In this document: positions 35,904-49,203 of the stretch, in pieces
Numbering within the stretch: the first letter of the stretch is position 1
Layout: every line of letters starts with the position of its first letter
DNA from: an uncultured Pelagibacteraceae bacterium
Lineage (GTDB): Bacteria > Pseudomonadota > Alphaproteobacteria > Pelagibacterales > Pelagibacteraceae
Direction of reading: 5' to 3'
Length of the DNA: 64,000 nucleotides
Assembly (NCBI GenBank): GCA_902561765.1
Contig: CACEQR010000007.1
Coordinates: forward strand, 1 to 64,000
Translations under genes and position numbers: made by a program
The notes under the pieces: model-generated
The model's input: only the letters and a program-made list of their open reading frames with translations
Databases searched by the model: none
Told to the model about the DNA's origin: nothing

Positions 35904-36742
35904 TTTTTGTAATAAACCTTTACAAAATTAATTTGAGTAAAATCTGTAAAGTAATCTACTTTAGGCTGGTTATTATCTAAAACAATTTTTCCTATAGGTA
36001 TACCTGATGAAATTACTCCATCTGATCCAGATGTATAAACAATCCCACCCTCTTCAATATTATTTTTTTCAGGCAAATATTCAATTTCACCAAATTCATT
36101 ATTTCCAGTTCCTGATAAAATTGCACTTATTGAACCAGGTTCAATTACGATTGGAATTTTACTATTTAAATCACTTATAAGTAAAATTCTTGAAGTGAGA
36201 TAGTTTGAGTCTACAACCTTACCAATAAAGTAAGAATCACTTCTAACTGCAGCTCCTAACTTTATTCCATGTTTAAAACCTTTATTTATAAGCAAAGATC
36301 TTAAATATGGACTTTTCTGATCTAATAACACTTTTGTTACAAAGAATTCTTCATTGTAAAGATTTTTTTCATCTATTAGTTTTTTTAATCTTTGATTTTC
36401 TTCTTTAAAAAAATTATTTTCTAAAATTAAGTTTTTACTTTTTGTCTCTACTGTTTTTAACTTTTCGAATTCATCGTACATATTAATATGATCTATTAAT
36501 GATGAATATGTTTTTGAAATTGATTTGAAAGGAACTGAAGCAATATATGAAGACTTTATAATGATGTCTTTAGTAATCATCCTTGCCTGATTTATAGGGC
36601 CAGATTTAAAGTACTCTAAAGATAAAATAATTATTGATATTATAATAAGAGTTAATAAAGAAAACTTTTGTCTATTCCCTTTTTTTAAAAAAACAGAACG
36701 AGCAGATATCACAAAGTCATCTCTGCCCATTTCTCTAGACAT
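35900..36742 (-). CDS. mreC: Rod shape-determining protein MreC
   Basis: A 280-residue protein with a cytoplasmic basic N terminus, one membrane helix at ~28-45, a coiled coil at ~75-115 and the periplasmic beta-barrel domains ('LRSLLINKGFKHGIKLGAAV', 'GIPIGKIV'). It bridges MreB filaments to PBP2/RodA. Five bases separate it from mreB. Confidence 0.9.
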   Translation of the reverse strand: MSREMGRDDFVISARSVFLKKGNRQKFSLLTLIIISIIILSLEYFKSGPINQARMITKDIIIKSSYIASVPFKSISKTYSSLIDHINMYDEFEKLKTVETKSKNLILENNFFKEENQRLKKLIDEKNLYNEEFFVTKVLLDQKSPYLRSLLINKGFKHGIKLGAAVRSDSYFIGKVVDSNYLTSRILLISDLNSKIPIVIEPGSISAILSGTGNNEFGEIEYLPEKNNIEEGGIVYTSGSDGVISSGIPIGKIVLDNNQPKVDYFTDFTQINFVKVYYKK

Positions 36743-36747
36743 TTTAA

Positions 36748-39371
<2,624 letters not shown>

Positions 39372-39419
39372 TTTATTAATTTAAGCATTTGCATCATACA
39401 TGCTCACGCTCAGATTGCA

Positions 39420-39444
39420 AAATAAATTGGCTAATTTATGCCAA
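39420..39444 (-). terminator. Possible weak terminator after ilvC
   Basis: On the - strand TTGGC (39444-39440) can pair with GCCAA (39431-39427) across an 8-base loop and is followed by TTTATTTT. The stem is only 5 bp, so at best a weak terminator or attenuator between ilvC and leuA. Confidence 0.3.
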
Positions 39445-39460
39445 AAAAACAGTAATCGAT

Positions 39461-40495
<1,035 letters not shown>

Positions 40496-40507
40496 TTAAT
40501 TTATTAG

Positions 40508-41056
40508 TTATTTAAATATCTCTGATCCTCTTGTCATAGCAACTGCTCCAGTTCTTGAAACACTTACTAAACCAAATTTTGTTAAATTTTTTGACATTTT
40601 GTCTATTTCTCTTCTCAATGCTGTAATTTGAATAACTTGCGATTTTTTTGTTTGATCTAATACAACAGGATTATAATTTCTACATGCATTTAATGCACTT
40701 ATCAATTTTTTGTTGTTTGCAACAAATTTAAATAATGCCATTTCTTTAAATATTACATTTTTATCTTCTCTTTTAAAATCTGCAACTTTATGAACAGGCA
40801 CTAGTTTTTTTAATTGAAGTTTAATTTGATCTATTACTTGAGGTGTTCCTGTTGTAACTATTGTAATTCTTGATATATTTTGCTTTTGGTCAACTTCTGC
40901 AACAGCAAGGGACTCTATATTGTAACCTCTTCCAGAAAATAAACCAACCACTCTCGCTAACACTCCAGCTTCATTGTCTACCCAAACTACAATTATATGA
41001 GTATCATTTCTTTGTTTTTTTCCAGCCACGCTGTAAGCTGATTTTGAATTAACCAT
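40508..41056 (-). CDS. ilvH: Acetolactate synthase small (regulatory) subunit
   Basis: A 182-residue protein with the N-terminal ACT domain ('HIIVVWVDNEAGVLARVVGLFSGRGYNIESL', residues ~20-50) and the ALS_SS C-terminal domain. It gives valine feedback control and raises activity of IlvI. One base separates it from ilvI. Confidence 0.95.
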   Translation of the reverse strand: MVNSKSAYSVAGKKQRNDTHIIVVWVDNEAGVLARVVGLFSGRGYNIESLAVAEVDQKQNISRITIVTTGTPQVIDQIKLQLKKLVPVHKVADFKREDKNVIFKEMALFKFVANNKKLISALNACRNYNPVVLDQTKKSQVIQITALRREIDKMSKNLTKFGLVSVSRTGAVAMTRGSEIFK

Positions 41057-41057
41057 G

Positions 41058-42824
41058 TTAAACTAAAGCTCTTCCTTTGCCTGTGATTTTTTTCTCTTCC
41101 TGATCTTTAGGTCCCAATAACATTTGATTATGTGGTTTGCCAGATGGTATCATTGGAAAGCAATTTTCTTGTTTATCTACCAAACAATCAAATATAACAG
41201 GTCCATCAGTTTCAAGCATTTGTACAATTTTATCATCTAATTCTTCCGGACTTTTGGCTCTAATGCCCATACATCCATAAGCTTCAGCCATTTTCACAAA
41301 ATCTGGCAAAGCTGCAGTGTAACTTTCTGAATAATTTTTATCATGAAGTAATTCTTGCCATTGTCTCACCATACCCATGTACTCATTATTTAAAATAAAT
41401 ATTTTGATTGGTAAGCTGTATTGAACAGCTGTCGACATTTCTTGCATCGTCATTAAAACAGAAGCTTCCCCAGCAATATCAATAACTAATTTTTTTGGAT
41501 GAGCAACTTGAACTCCAACAGCTGCTGGCAAACCATATCCCATAGTTCCAAGACCGCCTGAAGTCATCCATCTATTAGGTTTATTAAACTTGTAATGTTG
41601 AGCTGCCCACATTTGATGTTGACCAACCTCAGTTGTGATATAAGTATCTTTATCTTTAGTAAGTTCGTATAATCTTTCAATTGCATATTGAGGTTTAATT
41701 GTTTCCTCACTGCCAATATAATCTAAAGAGCGTTTAGATCTCCACTTTTGAATTTTTTCCCACCAATTAGATATTTGATGTTTATTGGATTTAGAAAAGT
41801 TTTTTTTTGATTTTTTTAAAGTTTTTATTGTCGACGTTAATACTGATTTAATATCTCCAACAATGGGTAAGTCCACCTTAACATTTTTGTTTATAGATGA
41901 TGGATCTATATCGATATGAACTTTTTTTGATTTAGGAGAAAATTCATCAATTTTACCTGTTATCCTATCATCAAATCTTGCTCCCACATTTATCATTAAG
42001 TCACAACTATACATTGCATTATTAGCCTCATAGGTTCCATGCATTCCTAACATTCCTAAAAATTGATTATCATCAGCAGGAAAACAACCAAGACCCTGTA
42101 AAGTTGAAGTTATAGGAAAACCAGTTGCATATACAAGTTCTCTTAAAAGTTCACTTGCCTTTGGTCCTGAATTAATTACTCCACCGCCAGTATAAAAAAT
42201 TGGCTTTTTTGCCCTGCTAATTAATTTAATTAATTCATCAATATTTTTTTGAGAAAAATTGTCATGAGATTTTCCATTCAATTTTTTATTTTTTTTAAAA
42301 TTTTTATATTTTGTCTTTTGAAATTGTATGTCTTTTGGAATGTCAACTAATACTGGGCCTGGTCTACCAGTAGTTGCTACCTCGAAAGCTTTATGCATTA
42401 TCTCTGCTAGATCATTTACATCCTTAACTAACCAATTATGTTTGGTGCAAGGTCTGGTAATACCTGTTGTGTCGCATTCTTGAAATGCATCAGTACCGAT
42501 TAAGTGGGTTGGGACTTGACCAGTAATACAAACTAAAGGAATTGAGTCCATGTAGGCATCTGTAAGAGCAGTAACTGCATTAGTGGCCCCAGGCCCTGAT
42601 GTTACTAATAATACACCAGGTTTTCCTGATGATCTTGCATAACCCTCAGCGGCATGTCCTGCACCTTGTTCATGTCTAACTAAAATATGTTTTATAGAAT
42701 TAAAATTTTTTAACTCATCATAAATTGGAAGAACTGCTCCTCCCGGATATCCAAAAATATGACTAACGTTTTGATCTTCTAAACATTTAAATACAATCTC
42801 AGCTCCAGAATATAATTTTGACAT
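41058..42824 (-). CDS. ilvI: Acetolactate synthase large (catalytic) subunit
   Basis: A 588-residue ThDP/FAD enzyme. The catalytic Glu lies in 'LVRHEQGAGHAAEGYARSSG' (~E52), the FAD-domain middle follows and the ThDP motif GE-A...N is near 445-475 ('DIAGEASVLMTMQEM'). Note GEAS in place of the more common GDGS/GDAS. First step of branched-chain amino-acid synthesis, with ilvH and ilvC directly downstream. A promoter with its start point at or next to the ATG is predicted. Confidence 0.95.
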   Translation of the reverse strand: MSKLYSGAEIVFKCLEDQNVSHIFGYPGGAVLPIYDELKNFNSIKHILVRHEQGAGHAAEGYARSSGKPGVLLVTSGPGATNAVTALTDAYMDSIPLVCITGQVPTHLIGTDAFQECDTTGITRPCTKHNWLVKDVNDLAEIMHKAFEVATTGRPGPVLVDIPKDIQFQKTKYKNFKKNKKLNGKSHDNFSQKNIDELIKLISRAKKPIFYTGGGVINSGPKASELLRELVYATGFPITSTLQGLGCFPADDNQFLGMLGMHGTYEANNAMYSCDLMINVGARFDDRITGKIDEFSPKSKKVHIDIDPSSINKNVKVDLPIVGDIKSVLTSTIKTLKKSKKNFSKSNKHQISNWWEKIQKWRSKRSLDYIGSEETIKPQYAIERLYELTKDKDTYITTEVGQHQMWAAQHYKFNKPNRWMTSGGLGTMGYGLPAAVGVQVAHPKKLVIDIAGEASVLMTMQEMSTAVQYSLPIKIFILNNEYMGMVRQWQELLHDKNYSESYTAALPDFVKMAEAYGCMGIRAKSPEELDDKIVQMLETDGPVIFDCLVDKQENCFPMIPSGKPHNQMLLGPKDQEEKKITGKGRALV

Positions 42825-42830
42825 TCAGTT

Positions 42831-42860
42831 AATCTAGCTGAAGTTGTACTCGTTGGTCAA
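42831..42860 (-). promoter_or_regulatory. Candidate sigma70-type promoter of ilvI-ilvH-ilvC
   Basis: On the - strand TTGACC (42860-42855) lies 18 bases from TAGATT (42836-42831). Transcription would start about 7 bases on, at or next to the ilvI ATG (42824), and no SD is seen, so a leaderless message is possible. Confidence 0.45.
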
Positions 42861-42877
42861 GTTATTGTAGAGATTTA

Positions 42878-43786
42878 TTATAGTTTTTTTATTAATCTTA
42901 AGAGCCCTTTGGGATCTATTTTTTGCCAATCATTCATCTGACCTCTGGACCAAGTTCTCTGTCTTTTAGCGTATTGTCTTGTTTTTATTACAATATTTAG
43001 TTTCATTTCTTTCAATGATGTTTTTTTATCAATAAAATCTTTAATCTCTTTAATGCCGATGACTTTGTTAATATTGCTGTCATTCTTTAAATTTAACTTT
43101 TTAAAATCTTTAACTTCTTTAACCGCTCCATCTTTTATCATCTGGTCTACTCTCTTTGAAATTTTATTGATCAATTCATCTTTAGGATAATCAATATAAA
43201 TTTTAAAAAATTCATCTCTTTTGAAATATGATTTTGTTTTTTTATACCATTCAAAAATTGATTTCTTCGTAAAGAAGATAACTTCATAAGCTCTTAATGA
43301 TCTTTGAACATCTGTGGGGTCTATTTTATTTTTTACAAATTTATCTACTTTTAAAAGTTTTATATAAAATTTTTTTTGACCTATTTGTTTTTGAATGTTT
43401 CTTATTTTATTTCTAATTTTACTAGGAATATTTGGTATCTTAACTAACCCGTCTGTCAATGCTTTAAAATAAAGTCCAGTACCTCCAACCAAAATAGGTA
43501 TTTTATTTTTATTTCTAATTTCATTTATTTTTTTTTTAACTAATTTTAACCATTCGCCAGTCGAGAATTCATTTTTACAGCTTTGAAAACCATATAGATG
43601 GTGTTTAATTTTATTAATATTCTCCTTAATTGGTCTGGCTGTTAATATTTTTAATTCTTTATAAATTTGCATGCTATCTGCATTTATAATTTCTCCATTA
43701 ATTTTTTTTGCAAATTCAATTGCTAATTTAGATTTTCCTGATGCGGTAGGTCCTGATATTAAAATTATTTTGGACTTGAGGTCCAT
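42878..43786 (-). CDS. miaA: tRNA dimethylallyltransferase
   Basis: A 302-residue MiaA: P-loop 'GPTASGKS' (10-17), 'NADSMQIYKELKILTARP' with catalytic Asp, 'VGGTGLYFKAL' and the C-terminal 'RQYAKRQRTW' tRNA-binding motif. It adds a dimethylallyl group to A37 of tRNAs reading UNN codons. Lies 4 bases after degP. Confidence 0.95.
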   Translation of the reverse strand: MDLKSKIILISGPTASGKSKLAIEFAKKINGEIINADSMQIYKELKILTARPIKENINKIKHHLYGFQSCKNEFSTGEWLKLVKKKINEIRNKNKIPILVGGTGLYFKALTDGLVKIPNIPSKIRNKIRNIQKQIGQKKFYIKLLKVDKFVKNKIDPTDVQRSLRAYEVIFFTKKSIFEWYKKTKSYFKRDEFFKIYIDYPKDELINKISKRVDQMIKDGAVKEVKDFKKLNLKNDSNINKVIGIKEIKDFIDKKTSLKEMKLNIVIKTRQYAKRQRTWSRGQMNDWQKIDPKGLLRLIKKL

Positions 43787-43790
43787 TTGA

Positions 43791-45188
43791 TTATTTAAGC
43801 TTAACGCCTACGTATGTTCTTTGATTTTGATTATTATAAATAGCAATCAATAAGTTCTTTTCGTCACTTCTTAACTTTAACTTAACTACATTATCAAGAT
43901 CACCAATAGTATTAATTTTTTTTCTATTAGCTTCGACAATTATATTGTTTATTTGCAAATAATTTATTGGACTTTCTTTATCTATTTTTGTTATCACTAC
44001 TCCTCTAGTTCCTTTTGGCAAATTCCTTTCCTCAATATCATCTTTATTCAATAAACGAACATCTATTTTTAAACCATCTATTCTTGATACTTTGGGTTTT
44101 TCAATCACTGGTTTTTGTGCTTTAAAATCTTCTGAAGTCTCTAATCTTCCAAGAATTATTTCTTTTGTTATTTCTCTTTTATTTCTCCAAACTTTTACTA
44201 TAACTTTTTTACCTACATCTGTTTCAGCTACAATCTTGGGTAATTCTTTCATTTCATTAATCGGTTTTCCATCAAACTCTAAAATTATATCACCTGGTTT
44301 AATACCACCTTTGTCTGAAGGACTTTCTTCAGCAACACTTGCTACTAAAGCTCCTCTTGGTTTATCTAAATTTTCTGCATCAGCAATTCCTTGATCAACA
44401 ACTTGAATTCTTACTCCAAGCCAACCTCTTTTAGTTTCTCCAAATTCGATAAGTTGTTTAATAACTTTTTGGGCACTATTAGATGGAATAGCAAAACCAA
44501 TACCTATTGAACCTGATTGCCCCAAAATTGCTGTGTTTATTCCTATTACATCTCCAGCCATGTTAAATAATGGTCCACCAGAATTTCCTTGATTAATTGA
44601 TGCATCGGTTTGAATATAATCTTCATATCTTGATAAGCCTATACTTCTATTTCTTGCAGATATTATCCCTGCGGTAACAGTTCCACCAAGACCAAACGGA
44701 TTACCTATTGCAATTACCCAATCACCTATTCTTGCTTCATCAGAATTACCAAATTTTACTGGCTTAAATTTTTCATCTGACTCTATTTTTAGAACCGCAA
44801 GATCCATTCCTGCATCAGCACCAAGAACTTTTGCTTTATAATCTTTGTCACCATTAACTCTTACCACTATATCTTGCGCCCCTTGAATTACATGATTATT
44901 TGTAATTACTATTCCTTCTTCGTCAATGATAAAGCCAGAACCCAATGCGCTTGTCTGTCTTTGTTGTGGTGTACCAAACATATCCTCAAAAGGAGATCCT
45001 GGAGGAAATTCAAATGGAAGAGGGTTTGATTTTGTTGTAACTGTTGTTGTAGTTGATATATTTACAACTGATGGCATCAACCTTTCCGCAAGATCTGCAA
45101 ATGATGATGGGATTGAGTTAGCGAATGATATCGAGAAATAATTTATAGATATTAAAAAAACTGATAAAATTTTTATTATACTTTTCAT
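43791..45188 (-). CDS. Periplasmic serine protease DegP/DegQ (HtrA)
   Basis: About 465 residues from the ATG at 45188, which overlaps the upstream stop (ATGA); an upstream TTG is rejected. Signal peptide 1-~24. Trypsin-like domain has H99, D129 and S203 ('GNSGGPLF'), and two PDZ domains follow (~245-340 and ~370-460). It degrades or refolds damaged envelope proteins. Row: hflK-hflC-DUF2065-degP-miaA. Confidence 0.94.
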   Translation of the reverse strand: MKSIIKILSVFLISINYFSISFANSIPSSFADLAERLMPSVVNISTTTTVTTKSNPLPFEFPPGSPFEDMFGTPQQRQTSALGSGFIIDEEGIVITNNHVIQGAQDIVVRVNGDKDYKAKVLGADAGMDLAVLKIESDEKFKPVKFGNSDEARIGDWVIAIGNPFGLGGTVTAGIISARNRSIGLSRYEDYIQTDASINQGNSGGPLFNMAGDVIGINTAILGQSGSIGIGFAIPSNSAQKVIKQLIEFGETKRGWLGVRIQVVDQGIADAENLDKPRGALVASVAEESPSDKGGIKPGDIILEFDGKPINEMKELPKIVAETDVGKKVIVKVWRNKREITKEIILGRLETSEDFKAQKPVIEKPKVSRIDGLKIDVRLLNKDDIEERNLPKGTRGVVITKIDKESPINYLQINNIIVEANRKKINTIGDLDNVVKLKLRSDEKNLLIAIYNNQNQRTYVGVKLK

Positions 45189-45370
45189 GCTTTTAAGTAC
45201 CAAATAATTACAAAACCAATTATAGCAAAACTTAATCCACCAATCCTTAACTGTCTGTCTGCAATTAAGTCTAATTTTTTTAACATATTTTTCATTTTTG
45301 ATGGAAATAAGGCATATAAAATACCCTCAATGAATAAGAATAGACCAAAAGCAATGATCAATTCTCTCAT
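45185..45370 (-). CDS. DUF2065 small membrane protein (YjeT-like)
   Basis: A 61-residue protein with two hydrophobic helices (~3-20 and ~43-58) joined by a basic loop with 'ADRQLRIGG', the DUF2065 pattern. The family commonly sits beside hflC/hflK, as here (17 bases after hflC), hinting at a link with the HflKC complex; the function is not known. Confidence 0.82.
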   Translation of the reverse strand: MRELIIAFGLFLFIEGILYALFPSKMKNMLKKLDLIADRQLRIGGLSFAIIGFVIIWYLKA

Positions 45371-45387
45371 TTTAAACTATTTTTTCT

Positions 45388-46248
45388 TTAATTCTCTTTA
45401 TTTCCAAAAAATTTAAAAAACTGACTATCAGGAGATAAAATCATAGATGTTTCACCACCTATTAAAGCTTTTTGGTATGCTTGCATCGCTCTATAAAATC
45501 CAAAAAACTCAGGATCTTGTCCAAATGCATCTGCAAAAATTTTATTCTTAAGACCATCACCTTCCCCTTTCATTATTTCAGATTTTTTTTGAGCATCTGC
45601 TAAGATAACTGTAACTTCCTTGTCTGCAGTAGATGTAATTGTTACTGCCATTTCAGCACCTTTAGCTCTAAATTCTTTTGCTTCTCTTTCCCTCTCAGTT
45701 TGCATTCTTCTAAAAATTGCATCACTGTTAGCTTGAGGCAAATCTGCTCTTTTAATTCTGACATCAACTATCTTAATTCCAAAATTTTCAGCTTCATTAT
45801 TTACACCTTGTTGAATTAATGCCATTTGTTTGGATCTATCCTCAGATAGTAATGTTTGTAATTTTTGTTGACCTAATACATTTCTAATTCTTGAGTTTAT
45901 AATCGTTGCTAATCTTGATCTTGCAACTCTTTCATTTCCAACTGATATATAAAATTTCAACGGATCAACGATTTGAAATCTTGCAAAAGCATCAACAATT
46001 AGTCGTTTCTGATCAGATGCAATAACCTCTTCTGGTGGAGTATCTAAATTCAAAACTCTTTTATCTAAAAAAACCACATTTTGAATAAACGGAATCTTAA
46101 AATTTAGACCAGGTTTTAATATTATTCTTTTTGGATCTCCAAACTGAAGTACTATAGCTTGATTTACCTCTTTAACTATAAATATTGAAAAAAATAGTGT
46201 TGCACCTATCAAGATTATTATTGGTAGTAAAAATTTTCCAGCTTTCAT
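45388..46248 (-). CDS. hflC: HflC protein, SPFH/band-7 regulator of FtsH
   Basis: A 286-residue protein with an N-terminal membrane anchor (~5-25), the band-7/SPFH domain ('VNQAIVLQFGDPKRIILKPGLNFKIPF') and a helical C-terminal region with 'ARSRLATIINSRIRNVLGQQKL'. With HflK it forms a membrane cage around the FtsH protease. Overlaps hflK by one base. Confidence 0.94.
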   Translation of the reverse strand: MKAGKFLLPIIILIGATLFFSIFIVKEVNQAIVLQFGDPKRIILKPGLNFKIPFIQNVVFLDKRVLNLDTPPEEVIASDQKRLIVDAFARFQIVDPLKFYISVGNERVARSRLATIINSRIRNVLGQQKLQTLLSEDRSKQMALIQQGVNNEAENFGIKIVDVRIKRADLPQANSDAIFRRMQTEREREAKEFRAKGAEMAVTITSTADKEVTVILADAQKKSEIMKGEGDGLKNKIFADAFGQDPEFFGFYRAMQAYQKALIGGETSMILSPDSQFFKFFGNKEN

Positions 46249-47348
46249 TAGTTTGTCCCCGATTTTAATTCTTGTAATGGAAGATAAGGCACTACACCAG
46301 ATCCTGAGTCTTTGTCTATTATAATTTTATTTATATCTGCAAGCACCTGCTCCATAGTTTCTAAATACATTCTCTCTTGAGTTACCTCTTTTGCTTTTGC
46401 ATATTCTGCATAAATAGATAAAAATCTACTTGCTTCACCCTCTGCTTTAGCAACAACTTCTTTTTTGTAAGCTTCTGCAGCCTGTAAAATTTTTGCAGCT
46501 TCTCCTCTAGCTCTCGGTATTACATCATTTGCATAAGCTTCAGCTTCGTTTTTAGATCTTTCCATATCAGCCCTAGCTGCCTGGACATCTCTAAATGCAT
46601 CAATGACCTGGTCAGGTGGATCAGCTTTTTGAGTTTGAACTTGCGTGATTTGTACCCCACTTTCATACTCATCAAGTATTCCTTGAATTATGTCTTGAGT
46701 ATCTCTTTCTATAACTGCTCTACCTTCTGTAAGAATTGGTTGAATATTTGATCTTGCTATTACCTCTCTCATCGCAGTTTCAGCTGCAGCTTTAACTGTT
46801 CCTTCTGGGTCCTGAATTTTAAATAAAAAATTACCCGCATCTTTAATTACCCAAAATACTGAAAAATCTATATTAACAATATTTTCATCACCAGTTAACA
46901 TTAGACTTTCCTCTGGTACATCTGCAACTCCACCACCTTGGCCAAATCCACTATCTCTTTCTGATCTAAAACCAATATCCATTCTATTTACTTTTGTAAC
47001 TTTAGGGGTTAGCACACTTTCAATCGGAAATGGCAAATGATAATTTAATCCCGGCTGTGTAGTGTTAACAAATTTTCCAAATCTTAAAACTACTCCCTGT
47101 TCATCAGGTAAAACTCTATACAAGCCGCTTAATGCCCAAATAACAACTAATATTATTAATCCAAATATAATAGGTTTTTTTCCACCTGAGCTACCTCCTG
47201 TGAATTTATTTATAGTGTCTTGTAATTTTTTAATTGCCTCATCTAAATTAGGGGGAGTTGGGCCTCTTCGGAAACCTCCTCCGTTTCCACCACTTCCACC
47301 ACTTCCTGGTGGTGTACCCCATGGGCTTTGATTTTTATAAATCGTCAT
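46248..47348 (-). CDS. hflK: HflK protein, SPFH/band-7 regulator of FtsH
   Basis: A 366-residue protein with a Gly/Pro-rich cytoplasmic N terminus (~1-55), a membrane helix (~59-78) and the SPFH domain starting 'LPDEQGVVLRFGKFV'. A long helix rich in Ala/Glu/Lys follows (~250-345). Partner of HflC. A TTGTTT-n16-TATATA promoter-like pair lies in the 53-base spacer shared with mrp. Confidence 0.94.
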   Translation of the reverse strand: MTIYKNQSPWGTPPGSGGSGGNGGGFRRGPTPPNLDEAIKKLQDTINKFTGGSSGGKKPIIFGLIILVVIWALSGLYRVLPDEQGVVLRFGKFVNTTQPGLNYHLPFPIESVLTPKVTKVNRMDIGFRSERDSGFGQGGGVADVPEESLMLTGDENIVNIDFSVFWVIKDAGNFLFKIQDPEGTVKAAAETAMREVIARSNIQPILTEGRAVIERDTQDIIQGILDEYESGVQITQVQTQKADPPDQVIDAFRDVQAARADMERSKNEAEAYANDVIPRARGEAAKILQAAEAYKKEVVAKAEGEASRFLSIYAEYAKAKEVTQERMYLETMEQVLADINKIIIDKDSGSGVVPYLPLQELKSGTN

Positions 47349-47401
47349 TATGACATTCTATATAGTGTCTTTATGGTCAAAAACAAGGTAAGTGTATTTT
47401 T

Positions 47402-48226
47402 ATGAATGATAAAAAAGTAGGTCTTAGTGACACAATGAAGGCAAAAACAGAGCCAAAAACCTTCAAAAGAAACCCGATTATAGGTACAAAATTTACAATC
47501 GCTATTTCGAGCGCCAAAGGTGGTGTCGGAAAATCAACTTTTGCAACAAATTTGGCTTTAGCACTAAAAAAGGTTGGTTGCAAAGTTGGAATTTTAGATG
47601 CGGATATCTATGGGCCATCCTTACCTAAATTGTTTTCAATCAATGAAAAACCTGAAAGCGATGGTCAAATTTTAAAACCAATTATTAAGTATGATATTCA
47701 ATGTATGTCTATTGGATTTTTGACAGATGAACAAACTCCAATGATTTGGCGAGGACCAATGGTAACAAGTGCGATCAAAACTTTTACTCAAAAAGTTGGA
47801 TGGAAAGATTTGGATTTTATTATTGTTGATATGCCACCTGGAACTGGTGATACTCAATTAACTTTTGCACAAGAAATAAAAGTTGATGGTGCAATTATAG
47901 TCTCAACTCCACAAGAAATAGCATTACAGGATGTGAAAAGAGGAATTAGGATGTTTGATAAATTAAAAGTAAATATTATTGGATTAGTTGACAATATGAG
48001 TCATTTTATTGGAGACGACGGAAAAAAATATGCAATTTTTGGTGAGGATGGTGTCGAAAGAACAGCTAAGGAATTTGATAAAAAATTTTTAGGTCAAATT
48101 CCCATTAATGCTGATGTTGGAAAATTTGGAGATATGGGAACTCCAATTGTTGAAAAAGAACCAGGTCATGAAATTACAAATATTTATTTAGAATTTGCAG
48201 AGCAGATTAAACAATCTTATCTTTAA
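47402..48226 (+). CDS. Mrp/ApbC-family P-loop ATPase, iron-sulfur cluster carrier-like
   Basis: A 274-residue MinD/Mrp ATPase with deviant P-loop 'KGGVGKST' (39-46), '[10 protein letters not shown]' and '[12 protein letters not shown]', all typical of Mrp. It lacks the N-terminal DUF59/MIP18 domain of longer ApbC proteins. At the site where many homologues have 'ENMSYFxCPxC', the sequence from residue 199 reads '[11 protein letters not shown]', without the cysteine pair. Cluster binding at that site is therefore doubtful. Divergent from hflK and overlapping the convergent thyX by 20 bases. Confidence 0.9.
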   Translation: MNDKKVGLSDTMKAKTEPKTFKRNPIIGTKFTIAISSAKGGVGKSTFATNLALALKKVGCKVGILDADIYGPSLPKLFSINEKPESDGQILKPIIKYDIQCMSIGFLTDEQTPMIWRGPMVTSAIKTFTQKVGWKDLDFIIVDMPPGTGDTQLTFAQEIKVDGAIIVSTPQEIALQDVKRGIRMFDKLKVNIIGLVDNMSHFIGDDGKKYAIFGEDGVERTAKEFDKKFLGQIPINADVGKFGDMGTPIVEKEPGHEITNIYLEFAEQIKQSYL

Positions 48227-49154
48227 TTTCAAAGGCTTCCATAAGTTCGTTCCATTCTCTTTTTGAAAGTCCAGAATTATCTATGTTAACTTCTTCGCCT
48301 CTTAATAATTTCTGAATAATAATTTTTCCTTTAGCTGAAACTTCTGTTCCACCTACTCTATAATCCATGAAAGCATCGTAAGTTATTGGAACCCATCTCT
48401 TTAATGTATCTAACATTATATCTGCATAAACTCTAATTTCGTATTGCGCATGATGGTCTGCACGTAATCTTAAAAAATTCATTAAATTTAATAAGTCTGT
48501 TTTCCAGTACCACTGCGTATATGTATTCAAAGTTAAGTTCATTCTTGCTAATTCTCTAGCCAACCCTTTTTTATTCTCATCAATTGTGGATCCATCATAT
48601 CTCTGATTTAGCATGGTCTCATAGTTATGATATGTTCTTTCTGCATCATTTTTTAAAAGTTCTAAAACTTCTTTTGCTTGTTCTCCCTTAATAACATCAC
48701 CTCGGCCTTGTCTATTTGCTATTGACTGTGCGGCTAGATTTTCTGGATCAGGTAAATAAAATTCTTTATCTAAAATTGAATATCTAGCTGAGTATTCATT
48801 TACGTTTGCTGTACGATGTCTGATCCATTGTCTTGCAATAAAAATAGGTAATTTCACATGATATTTAATTTCACACATTTCAAATGGAGTGCTATGCCAA
48901 TGACGCATAAGATATTTTATGAGTCCACTATCTGTTGAAACTTTTTTAGTTCCCTTACCATAAGACACTCTTGCTGATTGGACAATTGAACTATCATCTC
49001 CCATATAATCAATCACTCTTACAAAACCATGATCTAGTGCTGGCATTGCCTCGTACAAAATTTTTTCTAATTCAGGAGCAGTAACTCTTTTCGTTTTATT
49101 ATCTTGAGATTGTTGCTCTTTTATGTCGTTAACTTGATCTTTTGTAAGTTTCAT
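48207..49154 (-). CDS. thyX: FAD-dependent thymidylate synthase ThyX
   Basis: A 315-residue flavoenzyme with the signature [14 protein letters not shown] (112-125), the ThyX motif R-H-R-x7-S/E-x-R-Y. It makes dTMP from dUMP using methylene-THF and NADPH. Longer than minimal ThyX (~220-250), matching alphaproteobacterial and rickettsial forms. No thyA is in the window. Confidence 0.95.
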   Translation of the reverse strand: MKLTKDQVNDIKEQQSQDNKTKRVTAPELEKILYEAMPALDHGFVRVIDYMGDDSSIVQSARVSYGKGTKKVSTDSGLIKYLMRHWHSTPFEMCEIKYHVKLPIFIARQWIRHRTANVNEYSARYSILDKEFYLPDPENLAAQSIANRQGRGDVIKGEQAKEVLELLKNDAERTYHNYETMLNQRYDGSTIDENKKGLARELARMNLTLNTYTQWYWKTDLLNLMNFLRLRADHHAQYEIRVYADIMLDTLKRWVPITYDAFMDYRVGGTEVSAKGKIIIQKLLRGEEVNIDNSGLSKREWNELMEAFEIKDKIV

Positions 49155-49203
49155 GAATAAATTATTGAATCTATAATAATTGGTTTTATATTAATACTGT
49201 TGG

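Noticed and set aside
43791-45203. Longer degP reading from a TTG at 45203
   Set aside because: The ATG at 45188 gives a clean signal peptide and the ATGA overlap with the upstream gene.
47362-47379. GACA...TGTC dyad between hflK and mrp
   Set aside because: The outer arms and the inner CTATATAG palindrome do not share a centre, so it is a weak operator candidate.
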